DNA of 10,415 bases from JADFXI01 sp050011415 (GCA_050011415.1 JBEKJD010000096.1:1-10415); one strand, 5' to 3'. Positions 1-6,200 are shown, numbered from the stretch's first letter. Notes: generated by a model not told the origin, from the sequence alone. Translations and numbers: made by a program.

Positions 1-1
1 T

Positions 2-838
2 TCACGGCTTCAAACAAGGATAATTCAGCCGCTGCCTAATGGGTTAACTGCTTTACAAGTGAAGGCTTTTATGGAAGGGCTGCGGGAGTTTTTTAGGCGT
101 ATCAATCCGAATCTCCATGTGACGATAGTCCGTCACTTGGGGAAGAAAAAGGGTAGGCAGGAGCTTAACTCCCACCTTCATGTAGTTTTTAGTGAGAGAG
201 ATAAATTGACACAGAAGAAGGATCGTGACATATCGCGAAAGAACTTTTTCCCAAACTACATAGCGGAAGTTAAACGGCTGTTGCAGCGCTGGGGAAGCGA
301 CATTGAGATTGAGATGACACCAGAGTTGGCACAGCGCAACCGTATAAACAGGGTGGTATATCACCGCAAAAAAAGAATGGAGGAAATAATGGCGCAAGAG
401 CAACAGAAATTACTGGGGTTTCGGGAGATGCCGGCCAAAATGCTTCTTGAGAATACAGGGATTCCAGAAACAACAGAGACAACGGATGTTGACACTCCAC
501 TGCATCTACGGGTTCGTTATCCGCGTGCTACTGATGCGTCGGCAGGCGCAAGACTCGATGAGCATACTAAGGAACCTTCTGTGAAGCGGGTGACAGAACT
601 TACGCACACAAGCCCTGTTATGCATGGAGGAGGCTTGACGCGGGCCGATATTTATATCAGAACAATCCAAGCCGAGCAGGCCGAAGATGAGGCAAAAAAC
701 AAAATACAACTGGAGGAATTGCAGCGGTTAACAGCGGAACTGGAACCGAAGCCTCAGCAAAATATCATAAGCGGAACCTCGGCGTCAGTCGATGACGAAT
801 CGGAGAATTTGAACAAAAACGGAGACCCTGACAGGTAA
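2..838 (+). CDS. MobA/MobL-type relaxase, C-terminal part (5' end outside window)
   Basis: Likely the C-terminal part of a conjugative relaxase, which nicks oriT and pilots the DNA strand during plasmid or element transfer. The frame is open from the first bases, so the GTG at 59 is probably internal and the real start lies upstream of the window. Near residues 57-63 of the visible part is NSHLHVVFSER; the HxH pair followed by a short strand matches the metal-binding histidines of MobA/MobL (MobQ) relaxases. A basic helix ending in an RWGSD stretch follows, where the family has a conserved Arg/Trp motif. The last 150 residues are rich in Gln, Glu and Thr, look disordered, and show no helicase or primase domain. 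The upstream Tyr motif cannot be seen. It is convergent with the DUF4276 gene and separated from it by a hairpin region. The relaxase call is a family resemblance from memory and is moderately sure. Confidence 0.6.
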   Translation, partial: SRLQTRIIQPLPNGLTALQVKAFMEGLREFFRRINPNLHVTIVRHLGKKKGRQELNSHLHVVFSERDKLTQKKDRDISRKNFFPNYIAEVKRLLQRWGSDIEIEMTPELAQRNRINRVVYHRKKRMEEIMAQEQQKLLGFREMPAKMLLENTGIPETTETTDVDTPLHLRVRYPRATDASAGARLDEHTKEPSVKRVTELTHTSPVMHGGGLTRADIYIRTIQAEQAEDEAKNKIQLEELQRLTAELEPKPQQNIISGTSASVDDESENLNKNGDPDR

Positions 839-913
839 TAGGGTGTGATTTTCGGGGTAAATGTCGCTAACACAAAAAAGTTATTATGGATGCTTTCGTC
901 AATGATAGGTCTG

Positions 914-953
914 AGCCGACTTTAGGCTTGCGTAAGATGCCCTAAAGTCGGCT
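914..953. repeat. 13-bp perfect inverted repeat between convergent genes, possible bidirectional terminator
   Basis: AGCCGACTTTAGG (914-926) and its exact reverse complement (941-953) flank a 14-nt loop. A smaller hairpin, CTCCC-ATC-GGGAG (956-968), follows at once. It lies between the stops of two convergent genes (838 and 1060), where a bidirectional terminator would be expected. No T-run follows the stem on either strand, so it is not a textbook intrinsic terminator. The rest of 839-1059 shows no gene. Confidence 0.5.
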
Positions 954-1059
954 ATCTCCCATCGGGAGGATATATTGGCAGGGGGCAAACCGGCGAGTTG
1001 AGATGTCCTGAACACTATTTGTGTTTGCAGTGCCTGTAAACGCAACTTTTGACTTTACG

Positions 1060-1752
1060 CTACAGACTGCCTATATTGAGTTGTTCTAATCGAGACAGCC
1101 AATCGTGAAAGTGCGGACACTTCTGTCGAATAGTTGCTAACCCGATCAGTTCGGCAACTTGGGGGCCAACGACTGATTTTGCATCTTCGTAGTCAGGAAG
1201 CTCGGAGACAATACGTTTGCTAGGGGCCGAGTTTTGTCCATCATTTATCAACTCTGGTGTAGAGTATTGATCGGCAATAGCCGTGAGAGCAGCAAGCTTG
1301 CGGTTGTGGTGGCTGTAAAAGGATCGAAAGCAAGTTGGATCGGCAAACAGATATGCCTCAAATTCGTGCAATTGGATAAATGGCACAAACCGTGGGTCAC
1401 CGATATCTTCAGCAAAGCGTTGCTCTAGAAATTCAACCCTCATCACAGGCAAGTGACGTAGCGTGTCAGCCTCGCTCAATCCGGGAAATTCGGTGTGGAT
1501 TGCATACAGGTCAATCATGGTAGTGAAAAAAACATCTCTATCATTCTCTTGTGAAAGAAACCGTAGGATATCATTTTTCATCGGTAAATACTGTCTTCCG
1601 CCACCGCGATGTATTCTCCCCTTCTTTTTAGCGTGTGCTATAAGCACAGGTTTGTGCAGAAACACGTTATGCTGTGCCAAGTGTGGCTTTAACACATTAT
1701 CGGCAAAGGTTTGCTCTGTGGGCCCTTCAGCAAATAAATAGAGGCGTGCCAC
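1060..1752 (-). CDS. DUF4276 family protein (TOPRIM-like), partner of the AAA ATPase
   Basis: A 230-aa protein of the DUF4276 family, regarded as TOPRIM-like, so a metal-dependent nuclease is the plausible activity. The start is GTG at 1752, which shares one base with the TAG stop of the ATPase (TAGTG). A GGAGG lies 9 nt upstream, inside the ATPase gene. A longer reading from an ATG at 1788 would add 12 residues that do not fit the family. Visible family marks are the opening RLYLFAEGPTEQTF (acidic Glu9 and Glu13), TTMIDLYAI with Asp81, the LHEFEAYLF motif at 128-136, and a C-terminal IGLATIRQKCPHFHDWL segment. Glu9, Asp81 and Glu130/Glu132 are candidate metal ligands (inference). The overlap implies coupled translation and a stoichiometric partnership with the ATPase. 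Such pairs resemble OLD-type and PARIS-type phage defence modules, but the exact system name cannot be fixed from sequence alone. Confidence 0.85.
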   Translation of the reverse strand: MARLYLFAEGPTEQTFADNVLKPHLAQHNVFLHKPVLIAHAKKKGRIHRGGGRQYLPMKNDILRFLSQENDRDVFFTTMIDLYAIHTEFPGLSEADTLRHLPVMRVEFLEQRFAEDIGDPRFVPFIQLHEFEAYLFADPTCFRSFYSHHNRKLAALTAIADQYSTPELINDGQNSAPSKRIVSELPDYEDAKSVVGPQVAELIGLATIRQKCPHFHDWLSRLEQLNIGSL

Positions 1753-2861
1753 TAGTGCGGCCCTCCACCCATTATATTCTTTTCCCACACTTGTCCAAGA
1801 CTGTAATCGTTAAGCCATGCTTTCAGCTTTGCCGAATCGGGCCGGACGAACTCAGACTCTTTGCCTATTCGATTTACAACGATGATATCTTCAGGGTCAA
1901 AGTTGTCAAGGAGAGAAGTGGATTGCGTGCAGATTACAACTTGGGTGTGATGCGAAGCCTTAGCAAACAGCGAGGCCAGGACATTGAGGGCATAAGGATG
2001 AAGCCCAAGCTCTGGTTCGTCTACAAGAATAAGGCATGGGAATTCGTCTTCCGGCTGAAGGAGCAATGCAGCGAGACAGATAGCACGCAACGTACCGTCC
2101 GAAAACTGATGCGGACCGAACAGTTGATCAGAATCTTTTTCCCTCCAGTTAAGAATAACCTCCTGCTTGGCAGGTCCAACTGGCTCCAGAACGAAATCGT
2201 CAAAAAATGGTGCAATAAGGCGGATGGTATCGACTATTCGACGGTAGGCAGAGCCATCGTTTTCACTGCGTAAACGCATTAGAAATGCGGCCAGATTGCC
2301 AGCGTCGGGCATGAGCCATCGGTTATCGCCTTTGTAGCAGTGTTGGCGTACACGGGATGTAGGCGACGTATCGTGGAAATGGTATACTCGGCAATGGTTG
2401 AGTATGTGTCGGAAAACTTTTGCAGTTTGATCCCCACTTTCTGCTTTCTCGCCGATTCGCGTTTCCAAATGGCCTGCTCCGAGCGAAATGGTGTGTGGTG
2501 TTGGAGATCCTATTCTTTGAAATGATAATGTTTCGTCTGCAAAAATGAGCGTATCTCCCGCGGCATGGAACAGGCGCATAGAATACTTGTCAATGCCGTT
2601 CTCTACCAGAAATTCGAGCCGCGCTTCCATCTGAGGTGTTATCTTGGGGCCAAAATGCAAAAGAGATTGAGAATGGCCTGACGAACCGATGAACTGTTGT
2701 AAGCGTCCACCCATCATTTCGTTAAGCATTTTAAAAAAAGATACAAGATTACTCTTACCCGCACCGTTCGCTCCGATGACAACATTCAAAGAGCGAATTT
2801 CAATATCCATTGCTTTTATAGACTTATAGCCCTTTAGAACAAGACGTTGCAATATGGTCAT
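1752..2861 (-). CDS. AAA_21-type (COG4637-like) ATPase
   Basis: A 369-aa cytoplasmic ATPase of the ABC/SMC-like AAA_21 group. In order it shows a Walker A GANGAGKS (residues 30-37), an ABC-type signature FSDGTLR (253-259), a Walker B LILVDEPELGLHP with Asp281 and Glu282, and a switch position reading CTQSTSLL (311-318). Gln replaces the usual His in the THSP-like motif, which could alter hydrolysis. The start at 2861 is chosen because AGGAGG lies 7 nt upstream and because MTILQRLVLKGYKSI is the normal opening of the family (a strand and basic turn before the P-loop). The frame stays open back to 3017, but those 52 extra codons have no such support. The gene overlaps its DUF4276 partner by one base. 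In PARIS, OLD and AbiL-like systems such ATPases hold or sense and then release a TOPRIM effector; that role here is inference. Confidence 0.9.
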   Translation of the reverse strand: MTILQRLVLKGYKSIKAMDIEIRSLNVVIGANGAGKSNLVSFFKMLNEMMGGRLQQFIGSSGHSQSLLHFGPKITPQMEARLEFLVENGIDKYSMRLFHAAGDTLIFADETLSFQRIGSPTPHTISLGAGHLETRIGEKAESGDQTAKVFRHILNHCRVYHFHDTSPTSRVRQHCYKGDNRWLMPDAGNLAAFLMRLRSENDGSAYRRIVDTIRLIAPFFDDFVLEPVGPAKQEVILNWREKDSDQLFGPHQFSDGTLRAICLAALLLQPEDEFPCLILVDEPELGLHPYALNVLASLFAKASHHTQVVICTQSTSLLDNFDPEDIIVVNRIGKESEFVRPDSAKLKAWLNDYSLGQVWEKNIMGGGPH

Positions 2862-2868
2862 CTGTCTG

Positions 2869-2874
2869 CCTCCT
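2869..2874 (-). promoter_or_regulatory. Strong Shine-Dalgarno site of the ATPase gene
   Basis: The minus strand reads AGGAGG with 7 nt to the ATG at 2861. It decides the start against the longer open frame reaching 3017. Confidence 0.8.
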
Positions 2875-3140
2875 AGTCCATTAACGCTAAGGATCACATC
2901 CCGGACTTTTCCCACAGTTAAATACCTATAATAAGTTACACTATTTTCAATTTTTTGAAAAGCGCGGAGGAAGGAAGGGCCACAGTTGATAGTTGCGCAA
3001 TCGGCGCATTCAATCAAGCGCCATGAGAATCATTCTGTTATGCGCAATACTAATCGAAACCTGCTTTGGCGAGAACAGGACTTAACCGTACGTTGTCTGT
3101 AAGGTCCAGTTGTTGCATTTACACCTTCAAAAGCTGATTA

Positions 3141-3160
3141 GATAAAAGGAGGCCCCCCTC
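3141..3160 (-). terminator. Weak possible terminator after the membrane/TPR gene
   Basis: On the minus strand GAGG-GGGG-CCTC is followed by CTTTTAT, 45 nt past the stop of the 380-aa gene. The 4-bp stem is very short, so this is tentative. Confidence 0.25.
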
Positions 3161-3204
3161 TAATGCCAAATACAGTTAATTGTATCTGCTACCGAATAGT
3201 TAGT

Positions 3205-4347
3205 TTATCTATTTTGCCGGATTAGTTCATTGATCTTCTTCCGAGCGAGTTCGGCCTCTGCGGACTGAGGATACCTTTCAATGATCCGCTCAAGTATCAC
3301 TTTACCGGTCTTCTTGTCGTCTATTTCAATAAAGGAATAGGCTTGCTTCAGCATCGCCACTTTTGCTTTATCGTTTGAGTAATCTTTCTTAAGGAAGCTT
3401 TCATAGGCAATAATTGCATCCTCGTATTTTTTCTCTGTGTAATAAGTTTCGCCTATATTGAAATCGCTTTGAGCATCCTCAGCTATTACGTTACCCTCCT
3501 TATCAATTTCGCTTTTCCCCTCAGAGCCGATATCTTTTTCGTTGCTATTAGCTTCAGAACCATTTTTCACAATATTGTTCTCTTCAGATTCCATCCATCC
3601 TTTTACGAGTAATTCGTCCTTGCATTTTGGTATATATTCAGGACCTATCCACTCATTTTTTATCATCGTTTCAAATACCGCCTTGTAGGTCACCCGGTCA
3701 CCTTTTGAAAATGAAAGGGCATAAGCCTTATCCTTTGTGTCAAAAATAGTAAGAGGAATACCATCCGTAGATGTGGACAAGTATATTGCATATGTACTTT
3801 CGTATGCATCCTTTTTTTCTTCAACATCAGAAACATAAAGTCGCCAAGCAATTTGCATTCCTCGCAAACCCTTAACATATTCATTTCTCTTAAGTTCTGT
3901 ATCATAGGACATTATAGCGTTATGGAATGCGTCATAATCAGTTCCAATATCTCCTTTCGGTGGAACGTTTATCTCGCCATGAGTTTGGTACTCAGTAGTT
4001 TCATGGGGAGTCGCCCATTTCATGATAATGAAAATATAAAATAATACGACAACGATAAGAAAACTTTTTCCAAGAGGTGAAAGCGATTTAACCCATGTTT
4101 CACTAAATTTAATCCGCCAATTTTTCCAGAAAATTAGCACAGCAATTAAGCCGCCAAGCATAAAGCCAGCAGCAGCCTTTGCAAACGCTGATGATTTCAA
4201 AACAAGCCCAATGTCTATCGGTTTTCCATTAGAAATTCCAGCCCAAAACATCCGCCATCCTATTTCCTCAAGTGGAGCTAGACAAAAAGCTCGGACAATA
4301 ATAACGCCAAATATCCCGCCTAAAAAAAAGAGTGAAGGTCTATTCAT
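3205..4347 (-). CDS. Membrane protein with OB-fold-like and TPR regions, function unknown
   Basis: A 380-aa protein with three predicted membrane helices (about 5-25, 53-74 and 94-112). A soluble part of mixed strands follows (about 153-246), containing the segment FSKGDRVTYKAVFE and resembling the small OB-fold (tRNA_anti-like) domains of membrane-tethered proteins. Next comes a low-complexity acidic and Asn/Glu-rich linker (252-292). The C-terminal tetratricopeptide region (293-380) has the FNIGETYYTEKKYEDAIIAY pattern of the Tol-Pal CpoB/YbgF type, with about two repeats. No catalytic motif is seen. Only a weak AGG lies close before the ATG. The start overlaps the stop of a 33-aa ORF by ATGAATAG, so translation may be coupled. 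It is the last of three minus-strand genes. It may anchor or organise a complex at the inner membrane. The domain readings are from pattern alone; the OB assignment is the less certain one. Confidence 0.75.
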   Translation of the reverse strand: MNRPSLFFLGGIFGVIIVRAFCLAPLEEIGWRMFWAGISNGKPIDIGLVLKSSAFAKAAAGFMLGGLIAVLIFWKNWRIKFSETWVKSLSPLGKSFLIVVVLFYIFIIMKWATPHETTEYQTHGEINVPPKGDIGTDYDAFHNAIMSYDTELKRNEYVKGLRGMQIAWRLYVSDVEEKKDAYESTYAIYLSTSTDGIPLTIFDTKDKAYALSFSKGDRVTYKAVFETMIKNEWIGPEYIPKCKDELLVKGWMESEENNIVKNGSEANSNEKDIGSEGKSEIDKEGNVIAEDAQSDFNIGETYYTEKKYEDAIIAYESFLKKDYSNDKAKVAMLKQAYSFIEIDDKKTGKVILERIIERYPQSAEAELARKKINELIRQNR

Positions 4348-4441
4348 AACCTTTTTCTCTATACACTTCCTTTATTTCCTTGAAAGACAGGTTAGGTTCG
4401 TAACCAAGGGGTTCAAAGCATTTCTTCAGTTCTTCATTCAT
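4340..4441 (-). CDS. Small 33-aa ORF overlapping the next gene
   Basis: An ATG at 4441 opens 33 codons beginning MNEELKKCFEPLGYEP and ending EVYREKGYE before TAG at 4340-4342. It fills the gap between the 236-aa and 380-aa genes: it starts 31 nt after the first stop, and its own stop overlaps the next start by 8 bases (ATGAATAG). The product is charged and amphipathic, with a helix-like second half (FKEIKEVYREKGYE). A GGA stands about 7 nt upstream. It could be a small structural partner, a leader that couples translation to the membrane protein, or the remnant of a longer gene. No known family is recognised. Confidence 0.45.
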   Translation of the reverse strand: MNEELKKCFEPLGYEPNLSFKEIKEVYREKGYE

Positions 4442-4472
4442 AACATTTCCAACATCCAAATTCAATACCGTA

Positions 4473-5183
4473 TTAGTTAATCAGTTTATTTAGTTTCTTC
4501 TCCTCGTAATATAGACTGTCAAGGAAAGCGGCTCTTGCTTCACTTATTATTTTTTCCTTATCATTTTTTGGAGCGCGATTTAACCACCAGTCGCAATCAA
4601 AAATTTTCTCGATTATGTCATCCCAATATCTCTCATAATCCATGTTTGATTGCACTATTTCAAAATCCTTGCAAAGTTTAGATTTATTTCTGCTATTAAA
4701 GCATATAAAAGTATCAGGACGCTTCATTGAAAGAAGCCGTGTTGCTGTCGCTACACAGTTTCCTTTAAGCGCTTTTGTGAAGTGCTTTATAAAATTGTTG
4801 TAATGAGTTCGGGTAATTTGTCCTGATAATGGTATTTCATCTAACGCTTTAGAAATGTTGCTGTCGTTGCTTTTAATTAAGTGTTGAAACATGCCTGCTC
4901 CTCTCATACTCCCAAAGCAGCCCCAATCTTCGGCACCTTCAATCTGAAGTTTATTGGGAATACCTGCAATAAACCCTCTCACATCTACACAAAGTGTATT
5001 AAAAGATTTTTCCATTTTAAAATAATCATTTGCTGTATTAATTACATTTAGTCTCTCGCCGAGCGAGTGATACTTTTCGGCACGCACCTCTTTAATAAAC
5101 TCTTTCCAAGTCTTATTTATGATAGACGCTCCGCGAATCGGTTTAGCTTCCCCTATGGCTTTTGATGTTGTCAAGCGTTTCAT
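4473..5183 (-). CDS. Uncharacterised 236-aa protein, first gene of the cargo operon
   Basis: A soluble protein with no signal peptide or membrane helix. Two blocks look strongly conserved: WGCFGSMRGAG (87-97), followed by a helix, and ATATRLLSMKRPDTFICF (145-162), followed by NSRNKSKLC. A Trp-rich C-terminal block (YERYWDD at 183-189 and DCDWW at 196-200) and ARAAFLDSLYYEE (216-228) come after. The blocks recall, from memory, a scattered family of hypothetical proteins found in accessory regions; no name or reaction can be given. Arg149, Lys154, Arg155 and Asp157 would be the first residues to test. The ATG at 5183 is preceded by GGGGAGG with a rather long 12-nt spacer. It is followed by a 33-aa ORF and the membrane/TPR protein, and the three probably form one transcript. 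The AT-rich codon use differs from holB and tmk, in line with acquired DNA. Confidence 0.7.
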   Translation of the reverse strand: MKRLTTSKAIGEAKPIRGASIINKTWKEFIKEVRAEKYHSLGERLNVINTANDYFKMEKSFNTLCVDVRGFIAGIPNKLQIEGAEDWGCFGSMRGAGMFQHLIKSNDSNISKALDEIPLSGQITRTHYNNFIKHFTKALKGNCVATATRLLSMKRPDTFICFNSRNKSKLCKDFEIVQSNMDYERYWDDIIEKIFDCDWWLNRAPKNDKEKIISEARAAFLDSLYYEEKKLNKLIN

Positions 5184-5269
5184 AGATTTCTATTACCTCC
5201 CCATCAAAATTAAATACAGTTTACCATATGTATAAACTCTATTTTTATAATTAAAATTAGCAATCCCCT

Positions 5270-5379
5270 GTGCGGCGAAGGCACGCTCCCACCCATCCGT
5301 GACCCCATGGTTTCACTCCCGCCCTTTTCCAAGGGGCATAGTTCATCAACTTGTATAGACCCACTCATAGCGGCTCTAT
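5270..5379 (-). ncRNA. Run of four small hairpins, possible structured RNA or operon leader
   Basis: On the minus strand, from 5379 down, there are four hairpins. The first is ATAGAGCC/GGGTCTAT (arms 5372-5379 and 5355-5362, one mismatch). The second is CCCTT-GGAA-AAGGG (5335-5322), whose loop is a GNRA tetraloop. The third is GTGA/TCAC (5316-5299) with an inner CC/GG pairing. The fourth is GTGC/GCAC (5284-5270). They lie 90-200 nt upstream of the 236-aa gene in the same direction. This could be a leader element, a small RNA, or debris of an older insertion. No known RNA family is recognised. Confidence 0.3.
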
Positions 5380-5466
5380 TCCGCAGTCCGTCACTCTGTC
5401 ATACCTTTTACATCTCAATTTTTGATTAACTTCCCTATCCTTCAAAACCCGCTTTGCAGGGATTTC

Positions 5467-5529
5467 CGGTAGTGTCTCAGTTTGACTTTCTCACGCTATA
5501 ACCTGAAAAGTCAAACGGAGACACTACCG
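5467..5529. repeat. 23-bp inverted repeat with 17-nt loop, insertion-sequence-end-like
   Basis: The arms 5467-5489 and 5507-5529 are reverse complements except for one position (A5479 against G5517). They begin CGGTAGTGTCTC. No T-run follows on either strand, so a terminator is unlikely. Arms of this length with a tiny interior resemble the two ends of a miniature inverted-repeat element or an excised insertion sequence. No flanking target duplication is evident. Confidence 0.7.
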
Positions 5530-5531
5530 CA

Positions 5532-5559
5532 TTGCTTGTATAAAAAATTAAAATATGCT
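5532..5559 (+). promoter_or_regulatory. Possible promoter toward the excisionase/integrase genes
   Basis: TTGCTT (5532-5537) and TATGCT (5554-5559) are spaced by 16 nt in an AT-rich stretch. If used, the transcript has a leader of about 300 nt containing the palindrome and hairpin below. Confidence 0.25.
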
Positions 5560-5742
5560 ATGAATTAATTACAAAGTAAAATAGGTCTGCGTTGGTCACG
5601 GCCAGACAAGAAGTTTGCCTCACATATGACCGAGTGACCTGGTTCTGCACTGCCCAGGACGCTTGCTTCCGTCGGGAAGTATGACTAAAACCGCGACAGT
5701 ATGCTTGCCGACATGAGCAAACGGCAGGAGCGGGCTGTCCCT

Positions 5743-5766
5743 TCAAGGGAACATATGTTCCCTTGA
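5743..5766. repeat. Perfect 24-bp palindrome, operator-like
   Basis: The half-site TCAAGGGAACAT is followed directly by its reverse complement, with the centre between 5754 and 5755. Its right end overlaps TTGACA (5763-5768), a consensus -35 hexamer, although no good -10 follows. A dimeric regulator, perhaps of the xis/int genes, could bind here. Confidence 0.65.
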
Positions 5767-5798
5767 CATGCTCAAAGCCTCATAAAGCTGTCCAAAGG

Positions 5799-5828
5799 TA
5801 TGGAGAGTGCAGGAACTCTCTCTCCATA
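5799..5828 (+). repeat. 9-bp hairpin in the excisionase leader
   Basis: TATGGAGAG (5799-5807) pairs exactly with CTCTCCATA (5820-5828) around a 12-nt loop, ending 39 nt before the excisionase start. No T-run follows; it may affect translation or protein binding. Confidence 0.4.
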
Positions 5829-5867
5829 TTAAACGTTGTAGGGACAGCGGGCGAAAAGGACAGCACG

Positions 5868-6200
5868 ATGAGCAAATGCGAAGTAACCAGCTACAGCGAA
5901 CAGCAATCCGCAACAGTAAAAATCAAGAAACCATTTACGCCCAAAGAGCTTGCTGCCTATCTTAATGTCAAGGTTCATACCGTGTATGTATGGGTGCATT
6001 TAAAAAAAATCCCCTACTGCAAGGCAGGGCATCTACTCAGGTTTTGGCAGGAAGATATTAACAATTGGCTTAAATCCGACAAGCCGGTAAAGGCTAAACC
6101 AAAACCAGCAAGGGTACTCAAGGCAAAACCCCGAATATCCGAGCAGGCAGCGGACATCGACGCTATGGTGCAAAGAGCCCACCATGAGGTGATGAAATGA
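5868..6200 (+). CDS. Excisionase/MerR-like helix-turn-helix DNA-binding protein
   Basis: A 110-aa protein of the HTH_17 (excisionase-type, winged MerR-like) group. Residues 22-68 hold the domain: FTPKELAAYLNVKVHTVYVW is helix-turn-helix, and the following KIPYCKAGHLLRF is the wing that ends in the usual conserved Arg-Phe, then DINNWL. The C-terminal tail is Lys/Pro-rich and probably flexible. The start at 5868 is chosen for the AAGGA 7 nt upstream; the open frame reaches 5763 but those codons lack a ribosome site and run through the hairpin. Its stop overlaps the integrase start by ATGA, and a GAGGTGA for the integrase lies inside its last codons. It likely directs excision of the element, regulates the integrase, or both; this is inferred from family and neighbour. 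Confidence 0.85.
   Translation: MSKCEVTSYSEQQSATVKIKKPFTPKELAAYLNVKVHTVYVWVHLKKIPYCKAGHLLRFWQEDINNWLKSDKPVKAKPKPARVLKAKPRISEQAADIDAMVQRAHHEVMK

Larger units (their letters stand above)
2862..3204. other. Gene-free spacer upstream of the ATPase operon
   Basis: No credible gene is seen here. The 52-codon upstream extension of the ATPase frame and a 20-codon hydrophobic plus-strand ORF (3023-3085) both lack ribosome sites. An AT-rich palindrome, TTTTCAA-4 nt-TTGAAAA, lies at 2944-2961. It stands just upstream of a minus-strand TATTATAGG stretch and could be an operator near the ATPase promoter, but no -35/-10 pair with normal spacing is clear. Confidence 0.5.
5734..5864. repeat. Four copies of GCTGTCC/GGACAGC before the excisionase gene
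   Basis: GCTGTCC occurs at 5734-5740 and 5787-5793, and its reverse complement GGACAGC at 5842-5848 and 5858-5864. Two forward and two reverse copies within 131 bp next to xis/int could be arm-type recombinase or excisionase binding sites. This is inference from position and repetition. Confidence 0.4.
5184..5867. other. 684-bp gene-free, structure-rich spacer between divergent operons
   Basis: No recognisable gene is present. The first part (5205-5260) is AT-rich and probably carries the promoter of the minus-strand cargo operon, though no clean -35/-10 pair was found. Then come four close hairpins at 5270-5379, a long inverted repeat at 5467-5529, an AT-rich stretch at 5532-5580 with a possible plus-strand promoter, and a palindrome and hairpins just before the excisionase gene. 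Short ORFs of about 17-40 codons exist on both strands but none has a ribosome site or family resemblance. Confidence 0.7.

Noticed and set aside
2862..3017. 52-codon upstream extension of the ATPase frame
   Set aside because: It lacks a ribosome site and family similarity, while the ATG at 2861 has AGGAGG at ideal spacing.
3023..3085. A 20-codon plus-strand ORF starting MRIILLCAILIE, toxin-like hydrophobic peptide
   Set aside because: No ribosome site, very short and no antitoxin-like neighbour; hydrophobic runs of this size are common by chance.
3018..3140. Possible tRNA remnant, suggested by the text GGCGAGAACAGGACTTAACC near 3068
   Set aside because: No cloverleaf arms or matching acceptor stem could be traced on either strand.
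3168..5219. AAATACAGTT present on both sides of the cargo operon, as if a target duplication or att repeat
   Set aside because: A 10-bp exact match is expected many times by chance in a window of this size, and the flanks do not align further.
5257..5346. A 29-codon minus-strand ORF beginning MNYAPWKRAG
   Set aside because: No ribosome site or recognised family, and it overlaps the hairpin run, so it is more likely a by-product of structured DNA.
5713..5766. A 17-codon plus-strand ORF beginning MSKRQERAV that shares its first 9 bases with the excisionase start
   Set aside because: No Shine-Dalgarno site, and it runs through the palindrome; the shared ATGAGCAAA is short enough to be chance.
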